This document shows positions 1-8,295 of a stretch of DNA of 30,953 nt, piece after piece. The stretch is from Devosiaceae bacterium. GTDB lineage: Bacteria; Pseudomonadota; Alphaproteobacteria; Rhizobiales; Devosiaceae. The position numbers and the translations under genes were made by a program. Location: assembly GCA_021648375.1 (NCBI GenBank), contig JAKISW010000033.1, positions 1 through 30,953 of the forward strand. The letters are read 5' to 3'. The notes under the pieces are model-generated. The model was not told where the DNA came from, made no database searches, and worked only from the letters and a program-made list of their open reading frames with translations. The first letter of the stretch is position 1. Each line of letters starts with the position of its first letter.

Positions 1-166
1 TGCCCGTATGGACGATTAACAGCCCCCGCTCATCGGTTTTTGTGGCCAGAATTTTATCGCGCGCGGCTTTCTTTTTTGCCATTTTTTGAGCGTGATAAAT
101 ATTGCGTTCTTCTTCGCTCATCAGGTCAATTTTTTTGGGCGGGCGTTTTGTTGGTGGGCTTTCCAT
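1..166 (-). CDS. cobO: Cob(I)yrinic acid a,c-diamide adenosyltransferase, N-terminal part (runs off window)
   Basis: The first 55 codons of a minus-strand gene cut by the window edge. The protein starts with a basic, lysine-rich leader (MESPPTKRPPKK) and reaches GLLIVHTG, the beginning of the CobO/BtuR/CobA P-loop that continues in the family as GxGKGKS. This enzyme transfers adenosyl from ATP to the cobalt of cobyrinic acid diamide. The ATG shares one base with the cobN stop (TAATG), so it is probably translationally coupled to cobN. The cobalt chelatase gene directly upstream supports the call. The catalytic region lies outside the window, so integrity cannot be judged. Confidence 0.85.
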   Translation of the reverse strand, partial: MESPPTKRPPKKIDLMSEEERNIYHAQKMAKKKAARDKILATKTDERGLLIVHTG

Positions 167-3100
167 TAGTTTTCTCCGTTCAACACAGCATAGGCGAAAT
201 TGGATTTTGGTGTCCACAGGCCACGATCAATGGCCTCGTTAAATTTGGTCAGCAATTCATCATAGCCATATTTATTGTTGTTTTTGATGAAATCCCGAAC
301 ATTTTCATCGAGCACAAATGCATCAAAGGCCAGATCAAAATGGTGGGTTTTAACCGCTCCGGTGGTGGCGGCAAAAGCAAACATATAATCAAGGGTAGCG
401 ATGATTTCAAAAGCACCCTTATAATCGTGGCGCATCACCCCGGCTATCCATTTGGGGTTTAAAACCCGTGAGCGCATAACCCTTGAAATCTCATCATCCA
501 AAGTACGCGCCTTTGGGTTTTCGGGGCGGGAATGATCATTATGATAGGCGGCGGGTTTTTGTCCGCTTAAATGTTGAGCGGCAACAATCAGCCCACCTTC
601 AAACTGATAATAATCATCACTATCCAGCAAATCATGCTCGCGATTATCTTGATTATGCACCACCGCATCAATGTCACCAAGACGAGCGGCAAATCTTTTA
701 TATTCGGGCAAACCTTTGGCATTAAGACCATAGGCATATTGGCCCCAGTTCAAAAATGCATCTGCAAGATCAGATTTATTCTCCCAAGTGGAATTGTCCA
801 TCAACCCTTGCAATCCGGCACCATAGGAGCCTGGTTTGGAGCCAAATATGCGATGCCCAGCCGCAAGCGATGCTTCAATATCGCTTTTGCCCTTCTCTGT
901 TAGAGCCAGTGTTTCGCGGCGCATGCTGGTTGCAATCGGATTTTGATCATCTGGCTCATCCAGCGCCCCAACGGCCCTTATGGCGCGATCAAAAAGAGTG
1001 ATTAACTGAGGGAAAGCATCGCGAAAAAATCCGGATATGCGCAAGGTAACATCAATTCGTGGGCGACCGAGCTTTGCCATGGGAATAATTTCATAACCCG
1101 ACACCCTAAGAGAACCCGAATCCCATTTTGGTTTGGCGCCAATAAAGGCCAGAGCCTGAGCAATATCATCGCCGCCAGTGCGCATATTTGCTGTGCCCCA
1201 AACGCTAAGGGCCAAGCTGCGCAAATGAGTTCCACTCTCCTGAAAATGCAAAAGCGCTACGTTTTCAGCCGATTTTTGCCCCAACTCCCACGCGGTTGGG
1301 GTTGGAAGAGCGCGATTATCAAGAGAATAAAAATTGCGCCCGGTGGGCAGCACATCAAGGCGACCTCTTGAGGGAGCGCCAGAGGGTCCGGGGGTAATAA
1401 ATTTGCCGTTTAACCCAGCCAGAAGGGAAGAAATTTCAGCCGGTCCACAGGCGGCAATTTTTGGCCGAATGGAGGAATTCACCTGATCCAAAATTGTTCT
1501 AGTATTAGTAAAATCTTGTGGCAGTGGCGCGCCGGTCACAAATTTTGCCGCCAACAGTTCAAGCCTTTCCAGCGTGTCGCCGGTGCTACGCCAAAGATCA
1601 TCGCTGATAGTTTTCAAAATATCTGGTCGTGGGCCATTCCACTCATCACCCAATTTGGCATCAAGGGGATCAAAACCTAGTTTTAAATCATCGGCCAGCG
1701 CGCGAATAAGTGAGCCATCTTCTGGCGCTTCCCCACGGGGAATTCGGGCCAGTGCAACCATAAGATCGCGTTCTTGTTCGCCCTTGGGCGAGGCGCCGAA
1801 AATATGCAGTCCATCACGGATTTGCGCTTCCTTTAATTCACAAAGAAAATTGTCGATCTCACCAAGCGCTGCGTCTTCGTCAATTGGCAGATCAATATCT
1901 TTATCCAGCGCCGCATCACGAGTAAAATCTAAAATGCGCTTTTTTAAACCCTGCAAACGGCGTTGATCCATGCCTGAAGCCGCATAATATTCATCGAGCA
2001 TGGCCTCCAGATCTTTTAAGGGACCATAGGTTTCGGCTCTGGTCAGAGGGGGCACCAGATGGTCGATTATAGTAGCTCCGGTACGCCGTTTAGCCTGCGT
2101 GCCTTCGCCCGGATCGTTGACGATAAAGGGATAAAAATGAGGCAGGTTACTCCAAAGAGCCTGCGGATAATCACTTTCATCAAGCACTGTTGCCTTGCCG
2201 GGCAGCCATTCCAGATTGCCATGTTTGCCGTTATGAATAAGAGCATGGGCACCAAAAACATGTTTTAGCCAGAGATATGCAGCGAGATAGGCGTGGGGCG
2301 GCACAAGATCGGGATCATGATAGGAGGCGCCTTCATCAAGGTCATAGCCGCGAGATGGCTGAAGTAAAAGGGTGGTATTTGCAAATAAAATCACCGGCAG
2401 ATGAAATCCATCGCTGCGAAAAAACGGATCTTTATCCGGCCTTCCCCAGCGCGAATTTACTTCGTCGCGGATTTTTTTAGGCAGTTTTTCAAAAAGCTGG
2501 TTATAGGATTTCAGGGATAAAATTGCCGGGCTGTTTCCCCGACCCGGATTAGCATTTGTCGGGCCGGACTGGAGCAATTCAATCAGATTGTTTGAGGTTT
2601 TGGGGATGTTTTTTAGATTATACCCGGCCCCTTGAAGAGCATGCAGAATTGCCAATGTGGAGGCCGGGGCATCGTAGCCAACCCCGTTTGCAATACGACC
2701 ATCGCGAATGGGATAATTGGCTAAGACTATTGCAATGCGGCGGTCTTTTGTTTCGGCATTTTGCAGCTTTATAAAGTTTTGTGCCAGAGTTACCACCCGG
2801 CAAATTCCGCTCTCGTCCGGGGCATAAGAGCTTAAAAAACACTGGGTATTTTCATGCCATTTAGCCTGTTGTTTATGGCCGACGATCAAGCCGCCAATGC
2901 GCCCGTCAAGTTCTGGCAAGACAATCTGCATGGCTAAATCTTTGGCAGAAAGCCCCTGAATATCATCAATCCAGGCCTGTTTTGGGCGACTGTTTTGCAC
3001 CAATTGCAAAATTGGGGCGCAGGTTTCAGCAAAGGGGTTTTGCTTTGGCTCAATACCATCAAGACCCAGGGCAAAACCGGTCATATTGAGGATTATTTTT

Positions 3101-3906
3101 GGAGGAAATTGCGCAAAAGCATTGCGCACAAAGCGAATGCACGCCCCCTCTTTAAGTGAAGAAATCACCAAAGGGATCGGCAATAAATCCTGTTGCAACA
3201 GCTCGCCAATCAGATGTTCAATGGTTGCCGTTCCTGCCCCCTCAAGAGCGGCCCGATAAAACAATATGGGCACATAAGGTTTTGTATTTTGTTTTGTTGC
3301 GCCGGTATCGTGGTGAATATTGCTCAGTTGATCAAAATCAACCATTCCCTGATCGGGCCAAAAAATTCCAAAACGGGGGAACGGTTCCGGGGGATTTTCG
3401 CCCAATGATATTTCTTGTGATTTTGAATCTGCCAAAAGCCGAAATGCGCTTAAGGCCTTATCCATATTTTGTGGCCCGCCGGCGATAAAAAGCGCATGCA
3501 GCGCATGCCAGTCTTTTGCAGGAATATTTGAACGGGCCAGCAGTTCAGGGTCCGGGTTGGCATCACCCGGTAAAAAAACAATTTTGCTTCCCCTGGATTT
3601 GGCCAGAGCACATAATTCATCAGCCCCATATTGCCAATAGGAAATTCCTCCCAGCAGGCGAACTATAATAATTTTGGCTGATTTTACGGTATTTTCAAGC
3701 CACAGGTCCACCGACATATTATGGGAAAGCTGCAAAAAATTGGCCAGTCGGAGTTGCTTTTCTCCCGCCCTGTCGGCTGAGGCGGCAAGTGCACAAAGCT
3801 CACTATCAGCAGCTGAGGCAAAGATAATTTCACCGGGTGCCTGACCCAGATCAATCGCTTCGCCCTCCTGTTGCAAAATGCCCGATTGCGCGGCCAGAAG
3901 ATGCAT
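166..3906 (-). CDS. cobN: Cobaltochelatase large subunit CobN (aerobic B12 pathway)
   Basis: A protein of 1246 residues, the normal length for CobN. CobN is the large, substrate-binding subunit of the ATP-dependent CobNST complex, which inserts cobalt into hydrogenobyrinic acid a,c-diamide in the cytoplasm. Family signatures are visible: HGKHGNLEWLPGK in the middle, then NDPGEGTQAKRR, and near the C-terminal third SMRRETLALTEKG, all shared with the magnesium chelatase H family. No frameshift is evident. The ATG overlaps the cobW stop by one base (TAATG) and the stop overlaps the cobO start in the same way, so cobW, cobN and cobO form a tightly coupled operon. CobS and CobT are not in the window. 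Expression is probably set by the upstream cobalamin riboswitch. Confidence 0.96.
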   Translation of the reverse strand: MHLLAAQSGILQQEGEAIDLGQAPGEIIFASAADSELCALAASADRAGEKQLRLANFLQLSHNMSVDLWLENTVKSAKIIIVRLLGGISYWQYGADELCALAKSRGSKIVFLPGDANPDPELLARSNIPAKDWHALHALFIAGGPQNMDKALSAFRLLADSKSQEISLGENPPEPFPRFGIFWPDQGMVDFDQLSNIHHDTGATKQNTKPYVPILFYRAALEGAGTATIEHLIGELLQQDLLPIPLVISSLKEGACIRFVRNAFAQFPPKIILNMTGFALGLDGIEPKQNPFAETCAPILQLVQNSRPKQAWIDDIQGLSAKDLAMQIVLPELDGRIGGLIVGHKQQAKWHENTQCFLSSYAPDESGICRVVTLAQNFIKLQNAETKDRRIAIVLANYPIRDGRIANGVGYDAPASTLAILHALQGAGYNLKNIPKTSNNLIELLQSGPTNANPGRGNSPAILSLKSYNQLFEKLPKKIRDEVNSRWGRPDKDPFFRSDGFHLPVILFANTTLLLQPSRGYDLDEGASYHDPDLVPPHAYLAAYLWLKHVFGAHALIHNGKHGNLEWLPGKATVLDESDYPQALWSNLPHFYPFIVNDPGEGTQAKRRTGATIIDHLVPPLTRAETYGPLKDLEAMLDEYYAASGMDQRRLQGLKKRILDFTRDAALDKDIDLPIDEDAALGEIDNFLCELKEAQIRDGLHIFGASPKGEQERDLMVALARIPRGEAPEDGSLIRALADDLKLGFDPLDAKLGDEWNGPRPDILKTISDDLWRSTGDTLERLELLAAKFVTGAPLPQDFTNTRTILDQVNSSIRPKIAACGPAEISSLLAGLNGKFITPGPSGAPSRGRLDVLPTGRNFYSLDNRALPTPTAWELGQKSAENVALLHFQESGTHLRSLALSVWGTANMRTGGDDIAQALAFIGAKPKWDSGSLRVSGYEIIPMAKLGRPRIDVTLRISGFFRDAFPQLITLFDRAIRAVGALDEPDDQNPIATSMRRETLALTEKGKSDIEASLAAGHRIFGSKPGSYGAGLQGLMDNSTWENKSDLADAFLNWGQYAYGLNAKGLPEYKRFAARLGDIDAVVHNQDNREHDLLDSDDYYQFEGGLIVAAQHLSGQKPAAYHNDHSRPENPKARTLDDEISRVMRSRVLNPKWIAGVMRHDYKGAFEIIATLDYMFAFAATTGAVKTHHFDLAFDAFVLDENVRDFIKNNNKYGYDELLTKFNEAIDRGLWTPKSNFAYAVLNGEN

Positions 3907-4955
3907 TATCTATTTCCGTTTGCTGCCAGCACCCCGGTAATGGATTTTTGATCCAAAGGAGCCTGCCCAATAACCACCAAAGAGGTTTCAAACTTTTCAT
4001 CCGCGCTCCACTCCCTGTCAAACCAGGTGCTTATTCGTGGACCAACCGCCTGCACCACCAGCCGCGCCGAAGCGCCTGAAATTGCCGCAAAGCCCTTAAG
4101 ACGTAAAATATCATGCTCGATTATCACTTTTTCAATGTCGGCCAATAAGGCGGCCTTAGAGGCATTGGGGGCCAAAGTTATGGAAAAACTATCAAAATCA
4201 TCATGCTCATGCAGATCACCATCATGCTCTTTTTCGTGATGACTTTGACGGCCGTTCAGATCATCCTGAGAGTTGATATTCATACCAAGCAAAACCGCCA
4301 CATCCACCTCTGCGTTTGCGGCACGAATAATTTTTGTACCCTTTCGCATATGCCGCTCTATTTGTTTCTCAACCTGCTCAACTTCACTCTTGGAGATTAG
4401 GTCGGTCTTGTTAATCACCACCATATCGGCGCAAACCAGCTGATCTTCAAACAATTCCCCAAGGGGGGTGTCATGGTCGAGCATTTCATCACTTTTACGC
4501 TGATCATCAACCCGGTTTTCATCCGCAGCAAAACGCCCCTCGCTCAAGGCCGCGGCATCGACCAGCGCCACAATTCCATCAATGGTGACCTCGGCCTTGA
4601 TCTGGGGCCAGTTAAAAGCCCGCACCAATGGCTGGGGCAAAGCCAGACCAGAGGTTTCAATTATTATGTGATCAGGTCGGGGATTACGGGCCAGCAATGC
4701 CTGCATGGTGGGAATAAATTCATCGGCAACCGTGCAGCAAATGCAACCATTGGCCAATTCAATTATATCATCGTCGCTACAAGCTTCATCGCCGCAACCG
4801 CTCAACAGGTCCCCATCCACCCCCACATCGCCAAATTCATTGACAATCAGGGCAATGCGCCTGCCTTTATTATTTGAAAGCACATGGCGAACAAGGGTGG
4901 TTTTTCCGGCTCCCAAAAAACCGGTTACTATCGTCACAGGGATTTTATTAGCCAT
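3906..4955 (-). CDS. cobW: CobW family GTPase, putative metallochaperone for cobalt
   Basis: A G3E-family GTPase of 349 residues. It has a P-loop at about residues 12-20 (GFLGAGKTT), the CxCC metal-binding motif at residues 71-74 (CICC), an ETSG motif near residue 100, and the guanine-specificity motif NKTD at 182-185. A histidine- and acid-rich stretch near residues 240-255 (HHEKEHDGDLHEHDD) fits a divalent metal buffer or loading site. The C-terminal CobW_C domain follows. It lies between the cobalt transporter genes cbtBA and the chelatase gene cobN, which supports delivery of cobalt to CobN; that role is inferred from context and family. The start follows the cbtA stop directly (TAAATG). 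Confidence 0.94.
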   Translation of the reverse strand: MANKIPVTIVTGFLGAGKTTLVRHVLSNNKGRRIALIVNEFGDVGVDGDLLSGCGDEACSDDDIIELANGCICCTVADEFIPTMQALLARNPRPDHIIIETSGLALPQPLVRAFNWPQIKAEVTIDGIVALVDAAALSEGRFAADENRVDDQRKSDEMLDHDTPLGELFEDQLVCADMVVINKTDLISKSEVEQVEKQIERHMRKGTKIIRAANAEVDVAVLLGMNINSQDDLNGRQSHHEKEHDGDLHEHDDFDSFSITLAPNASKAALLADIEKVIIEHDILRLKGFAAISGASARLVVQAVGPRISTWFDREWSADEKFETSLVVIGQAPLDQKSITGVLAANGNR

Positions 4956-5672
4956 TTAAGCGCCCTCCTCTTTGTTTAATCGCTGACTGATCCAGCCAAA
5001 GGAAAAACCAAGGGTGATCCAGAAGGCAAACAGCGAAAACATGGCATTAGCCACATAAATCAGAGCCAGTGCCGCCGGAACACTTGCAGGTTCGGCAGGT
5101 GCTAAAGGCGCACCCACAATGTGGGGAATAAGAATAAGAACAAGACCTATAAAAACTCCTGCCGGATTGGGGTTTTTATAAAGCACGTAAATTGCCAGAG
5201 AGGAAATAAGCACCGTACCAATCCACCAGATCTGGCGCGCGCCAATTTCGGCAGCCACCATGCCCGGAAGCTCGGGCGGCAGGCCTATGGAGGGCATAAG
5301 GGCAACAGATACGAACCCGGCCAATCCCCACATCACTCCGTTTTTACGATTTATGGGAATGTTAGCAAAAATCGAAACGGCACCCAAAACAAGCGCATAT
5401 CCAAGCCCTGTCAGAACGCTTGCCAGCACCGTCAGGCCAGCACGCTCAAAATCAAAATCCGGCCCAGCCGCTTCAGCTTCTGGAGGGTGTAAATGCGGCC
5501 CGACCACAACCGGATCTTTGGCGTGTTCAAGGGCATGAACGTCATTGATTTCATAAAGTTCAGCCTGAACAATAAGCGGCACGACCCGCCATTGCTGAAT
5601 TGCAGATAACACAAATCCTGCCGCGAGCCCGGCAAGGACCGCAGCGAAGAAAACCCGCTGGAAAAGTTGCAT
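4956..5672 (-). CDS. cbtA: Cobalt transporter subunit CbtA (inner-membrane protein)
   Basis: A hydrophobic protein of 238 residues with about five to six predicted membrane segments. The first begins at residue 5 and the last ends just before the basic C-terminus. Between the first and second helices is a loop with several histidines (VHALEHAKDPVVVGPHLHPP), a likely metal-handling site. This architecture matches the CbtA family, found next to CbtB under B12 riboswitches and predicted to import cobalt. The start is preceded by an AAGGAA-like ribosome site. It sits 24 bases after cbtB and is directly followed by cobW. Transport activity is a family prediction. Confidence 0.9.
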   Translation of the reverse strand: MQLFQRVFFAAVLAGLAAGFVLSAIQQWRVVPLIVQAELYEINDVHALEHAKDPVVVGPHLHPPEAEAAGPDFDFERAGLTVLASVLTGLGYALVLGAVSIFANIPINRKNGVMWGLAGFVSVALMPSIGLPPELPGMVAAEIGARQIWWIGTVLISSLAIYVLYKNPNPAGVFIGLVLILIPHIVGAPLAPAEPASVPAALALIYVANAMFSLFAFWITLGFSFGWISQRLNKEEGA

Positions 5673-5696
5673 TTTTTAAATTCCTTAGCTCAAAAA

Positions 5697-5870
5697 TTAA
5701 TGACAGGGAAAACCCATGGCGTGGCGTGTGTCGTGGGCACCATTATGCACAGCAATATTCTGGGCAAAGCCGGTTCCAACAATCAGCGACAGCCCGATAA
5801 ACAGGGCCAAAGAGCCAGCGATCATTCTTTGAGAAAGGGAAAGAGATTGTATTTGAGTTGTACTAGTCAT
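5697..5870 (-). CDS. cbtB: Cobalt transporter subunit CbtB (57 residues)
   Basis: A small ORF of 57 residues with one transmembrane segment (about residues 15-37, from RMIAGSLALF to GTGFAQ). The C-terminal tail is histidine-rich and ends GAHDTRHAMGFPCH, the conserved metal-binding tail of CbtB. It is the first gene after the cobalamin riboswitch. A GGAGG ribosome site lies on the minus strand at 5881-5885, about ten bases before the ATG. CbtB is thought to work with the larger CbtA directly downstream. The short length is normal for the family. Confidence 0.92.
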   Translation of the reverse strand: MTSTTQIQSLSLSQRMIAGSLALFIGLSLIVGTGFAQNIAVHNGAHDTRHAMGFPCH

Positions 5871-5922
5871 TTGTCAGCACCCTCCGTGTGACGTGAATTT
5901 TTAGAGCTTGCGCTCGGTTCAT

Positions 5923-6132
5923 GAAGGCAGGTCTCCTGGCTCACAATGGCAGGCAGAGAAAATCTCAACCTTGGTTTTCCTCACCTTCCCAGTGCAAAAG
6001 CACCAGTGGTATAAGAAGAAAACCCATCGTTCACAGTTGCGGGGGCAGCCACGGTGTTGGTCCCTGATGGGTACGCCGTTCCGTGTTCCCTATTATGCCC
6101 TTTGCCAGTTTTGGCTCAAAGCACCTTCAACA
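5923..6132 (-). promoter_or_regulatory. Cobalamin (AdoCbl) riboswitch upstream of cbtBA-cobWNO
   Basis: Read on the minus strand, the region contains the conserved B12-box core GCTGCCCCCGCAACTGT (complement of about 6032-6049). Upstream is the GGTGCTTTGAGCC-type P2 segment (near 6115-6130), and the 3' closing segment GAGCCAGGAGACCTGCC lies at about 5926-5942. These are the signature blocks of the cobalamin riboswitch in correct order and spacing. The 3' end is about 40 bases before the cbtB ribosome site. Control by masking that site when B12 is plentiful is the usual Gram-negative mode; I saw no obvious intrinsic terminator in the leader. Confidence 0.95.
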
Positions 6133-6180
6133 CAAGGATGGCACGAGCCATAACAAAAAACAATATGGAAATTTTAGAAC

Positions 6181-6285
6181 AAAAAAATGCTCAGGCTTTA
6201 TAAGTTTGTCGACCAGAGGATAAAATAAGACAAAAACTGTCTAAATTTTATCGACACAATTGAATTTTGAGTTCAATATGTTGCG
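6181..6285 (+). promoter_or_regulatory. Leader of the formate dehydrogenase operon with three inverted repeats
   Basis: The AT-rich region between the divergent B12 riboswitch and fdsG holds three dyads: TGTCGA (6207-6212) with TCGACA (6251-6256); AGACA-N5-TGTCT (6228-6242); and TTGAA-N7-TTCAA (6260-6276). These could be operators for the fds operon, which in several proteobacteria is controlled by a LysR-type regulator (FdsR). No regulator gene is adjacent here. I could not assign confident -35/-10 boxes, and fdsG has no clear ribosome site. Function is inferred. Confidence 0.4.
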
Positions 6286-6738
6286 ATGGATAAAAACAAT
6301 GTCGGCGCTGACCTGCCAAAAGAAATATGCGCCAAATATCAAAACAATCGGCATGCACTTATTGAAATTCTGCACGATGTGCAGGAAGAGCTGGGCTATA
6401 TTCCAGAAGCATTGGTGCCTGAAATTGCTGATCAGTTAAATGTCACCAGAGCGCATATTAATGGCGTGATCAGTTTTTACGAAGATTTCAAAACTGCCCC
6501 TATTGCCAACACCCATCTTAAAATCTGCCGGGGGGAAGCGTGTCAATCCATGGGCGCCGATGCTCTTATCGAGCAGGCAAATCAATTGACCGCGCAATCG
6601 CAGGGGAAAATTTCCAGTGAACCTGTATATTGTCTTGGCAATTGTGCTCTGGCCCCTGCCATGATGGCAGGAGAAAAGCTGATCGGGTTGCTGGATGAAA
6701 AATCTTTAAGCAAAATAATTAAAAAGGCAGGCCAATGA
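6286..6738 (+). CDS. fdsG: NAD-dependent formate dehydrogenase gamma subunit (NuoE-like)
   Basis: A protein of 150 residues in the NuoE/thioredoxin-like [2Fe-2S] family. The four cluster cysteines are visible as CRGEAC (C-x4-C) and, after about 35 residues, CLGNC (C-x3-C). In the soluble FdsABG enzyme this subunit passes electrons between the alpha subunit clusters and the diaphorase beta subunit. The start MDKNNVGADLPKE gives the usual family length; no strong Shine-Dalgarno is present. The stop overlaps the fdsB start by four bases (ATGA), indicating translational coupling. It is the first gene of the operon. Confidence 0.93.
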   Translation: MDKNNVGADLPKEICAKYQNNRHALIEILHDVQEELGYIPEALVPEIADQLNVTRAHINGVISFYEDFKTAPIANTHLKICRGEACQSMGADALIEQANQLTAQSQGKISSEPVYCLGNCALAPAMMAGEKLIGLLDEKSLSKIIKKAGQ

Positions 6739-8282
6739 GCATTGTTTTATATCTGCCCAATGACAGCGCTGCAATATCGGTCGGGGCTGATGATGTGGCA
6801 AAAGAAATTTTGGCTCAGGCCAAAAACACCGGTCTGGACATCAAGCTGCTTCGCAATGGCTCAAGGGGCATGTTCTGGCTGGAACCTTTGCTGGAGGTGG
6901 TAACAAAAGCCGGGCGGATTGGCTTTGGTCCGGTATCACCTGAAGAAGTTGGTGGGATTGTTGATGCGCTGGCAAAAGAAAATTTTGAAAATGCGGATCA
7001 TGCAAAATTCCTTGGACTGGTCGAAGAAATCCCATATCTGAAAAATCAACAAAGAATTACCTTTAAGCGCGTCGGGATAATTGAGCCGCTCAACCTTGAA
7101 GATTATCAAAAACATGGCGGCCTCGAAGGATTAAAAAAAGCCCTGACACTGGGTAGCGAAAAAATTGTTGAGGAGGTTTTGACTTCCGGGCTGCGCGGAC
7201 GCGGGGGGGCCGGTTTCCCGGCTGGAATAAAATGGAAAACCGTGGCCGCTCAAACAGCAAAGCAAAAATATATCTGTTGCAATGCGGATGAGGGCGATAG
7301 CGGCACTTTTGCCGATCGCATGTTGATGGAGGGTGACCCGTTTTGCCTGTTGGAGGGCATGATAATCGCTGCCATTGCCACCGGAGCCAATAAGGGCCTG
7401 ATTTATGTGCGCTCGGAATATCCGGCCTCCATAAAAACCTTAAAAAATGCAATAAACATTCTTGAAAAATCCAATTGGTTGGGGCCCGATATTGATGGGT
7501 CCGGGCATGGTTTTGAAATTGAAGTGCGCCGGGGCGCAGGATCTTATGTCTGCGGTGAAGAAAGCGCCATGCTTGAAAGTCTGGAGGGCAAGCGCGGGCA
7601 GGTGAAGGTAAAGCCACCTATTCCGGCAATCTCGGGCCTGTTTGGCAAACCAACTCTGGTCAATAATGTTTTGACGCTTGCTTCGGTTCCGATGATTTTG
7701 GCGGATGGTGCCAAAGCCTATAGAGCCCTTGGTAGGGATAAATCCCACGGCACGCAGGCATTCCAGCTGGCGGGTAATATCAAACATGGCGGCTTGGTTG
7801 AACTGGCTTTTGGTGTTTCCCTTCGCGAATTAATAGAAGATTTCGGTGAGGGAACAAAATCTGAAAAGCCCTTTAAATGCGCGCAACTTGGCGGTCCTCT
7901 GGGGGCATATGTAAACGAAGAAATGCTCGATTTATCCATGGATTATGAAGCTTTAGCCAAGGGCGGAGCCATGCTTGGCCATGGGGGAATTGTGGTATTT
8001 GATGAACAAACTGACATGGCAAAAATGGCCCGATTCGCTTTTGAATTTTGCGCCATTGAAAGTTGTGGCAAATGCACCCCATGCCGGATTGGCAGCGTTC
8101 GCGGATATGAAACCATGGACAAGCTCATAGCCGGTGAGAATGTCGATCAAAATCTTGAACTGATTGAAGATTTATGTGCCATACTTGAGGAAAGTTCTCT
8201 TTGTGCCATGGGCGGATTGACGCCACTGCCGGTTCGCTCGGCCATAAAACTGTTCCCCAAGGATTTTGGACTTGAGGGCTGA
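6735..8282 (+). CDS. fdsB: NAD-dependent formate dehydrogenase beta subunit (NuoF-like, NADH/FMN)
   Basis: A protein of 515 residues. About 100 N-terminal residues form a thioredoxin-like domain, followed by a NuoF module. FMN/NADH-site motifs are seen: GLRGRGGAGFPAG, then CNADEGDSGTFADR, then GAGSYVCGEESAMLESLEG. The [4Fe-4S] cysteines are ESCGKCTPCRIG, with a further cysteine in SSLCAMGG. The subunit is the diaphorase half of the enzyme and reduces NAD+ with electrons from formate. It overlaps fdsG by four bases and lies 13 bases before the fdsA start. No defects seen. Confidence 0.95.
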   Translation: MSIVLYLPNDSAAISVGADDVAKEILAQAKNTGLDIKLLRNGSRGMFWLEPLLEVVTKAGRIGFGPVSPEEVGGIVDALAKENFENADHAKFLGLVEEIPYLKNQQRITFKRVGIIEPLNLEDYQKHGGLEGLKKALTLGSEKIVEEVLTSGLRGRGGAGFPAGIKWKTVAAQTAKQKYICCNADEGDSGTFADRMLMEGDPFCLLEGMIIAAIATGANKGLIYVRSEYPASIKTLKNAINILEKSNWLGPDIDGSGHGFEIEVRRGAGSYVCGEESAMLESLEGKRGQVKVKPPIPAISGLFGKPTLVNNVLTLASVPMILADGAKAYRALGRDKSHGTQAFQLAGNIKHGGLVELAFGVSLRELIEDFGEGTKSEKPFKCAQLGGPLGAYVNEEMLDLSMDYEALAKGGAMLGHGGIVVFDEQTDMAKMARFAFEFCAIESCGKCTPCRIGSVRGYETMDKLIAGENVDQNLELIEDLCAILEESSLCAMGGLTPLPVRSAIKLFPKDFGLEG

Positions 8283-8295
8283 CAGGAGCAAGATT

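Noticed and set aside
5908..6153. Plus-strand open frame of 81 codons
   Set aside because: It covers the cobalamin riboswitch, whose conserved blocks on the minus strand explain the region.
7090..7617. Minus-strand open frame of 175 codons
   Set aside because: It is a shadow of fdsB, whose NADH/FMN motifs fix the coding strand.
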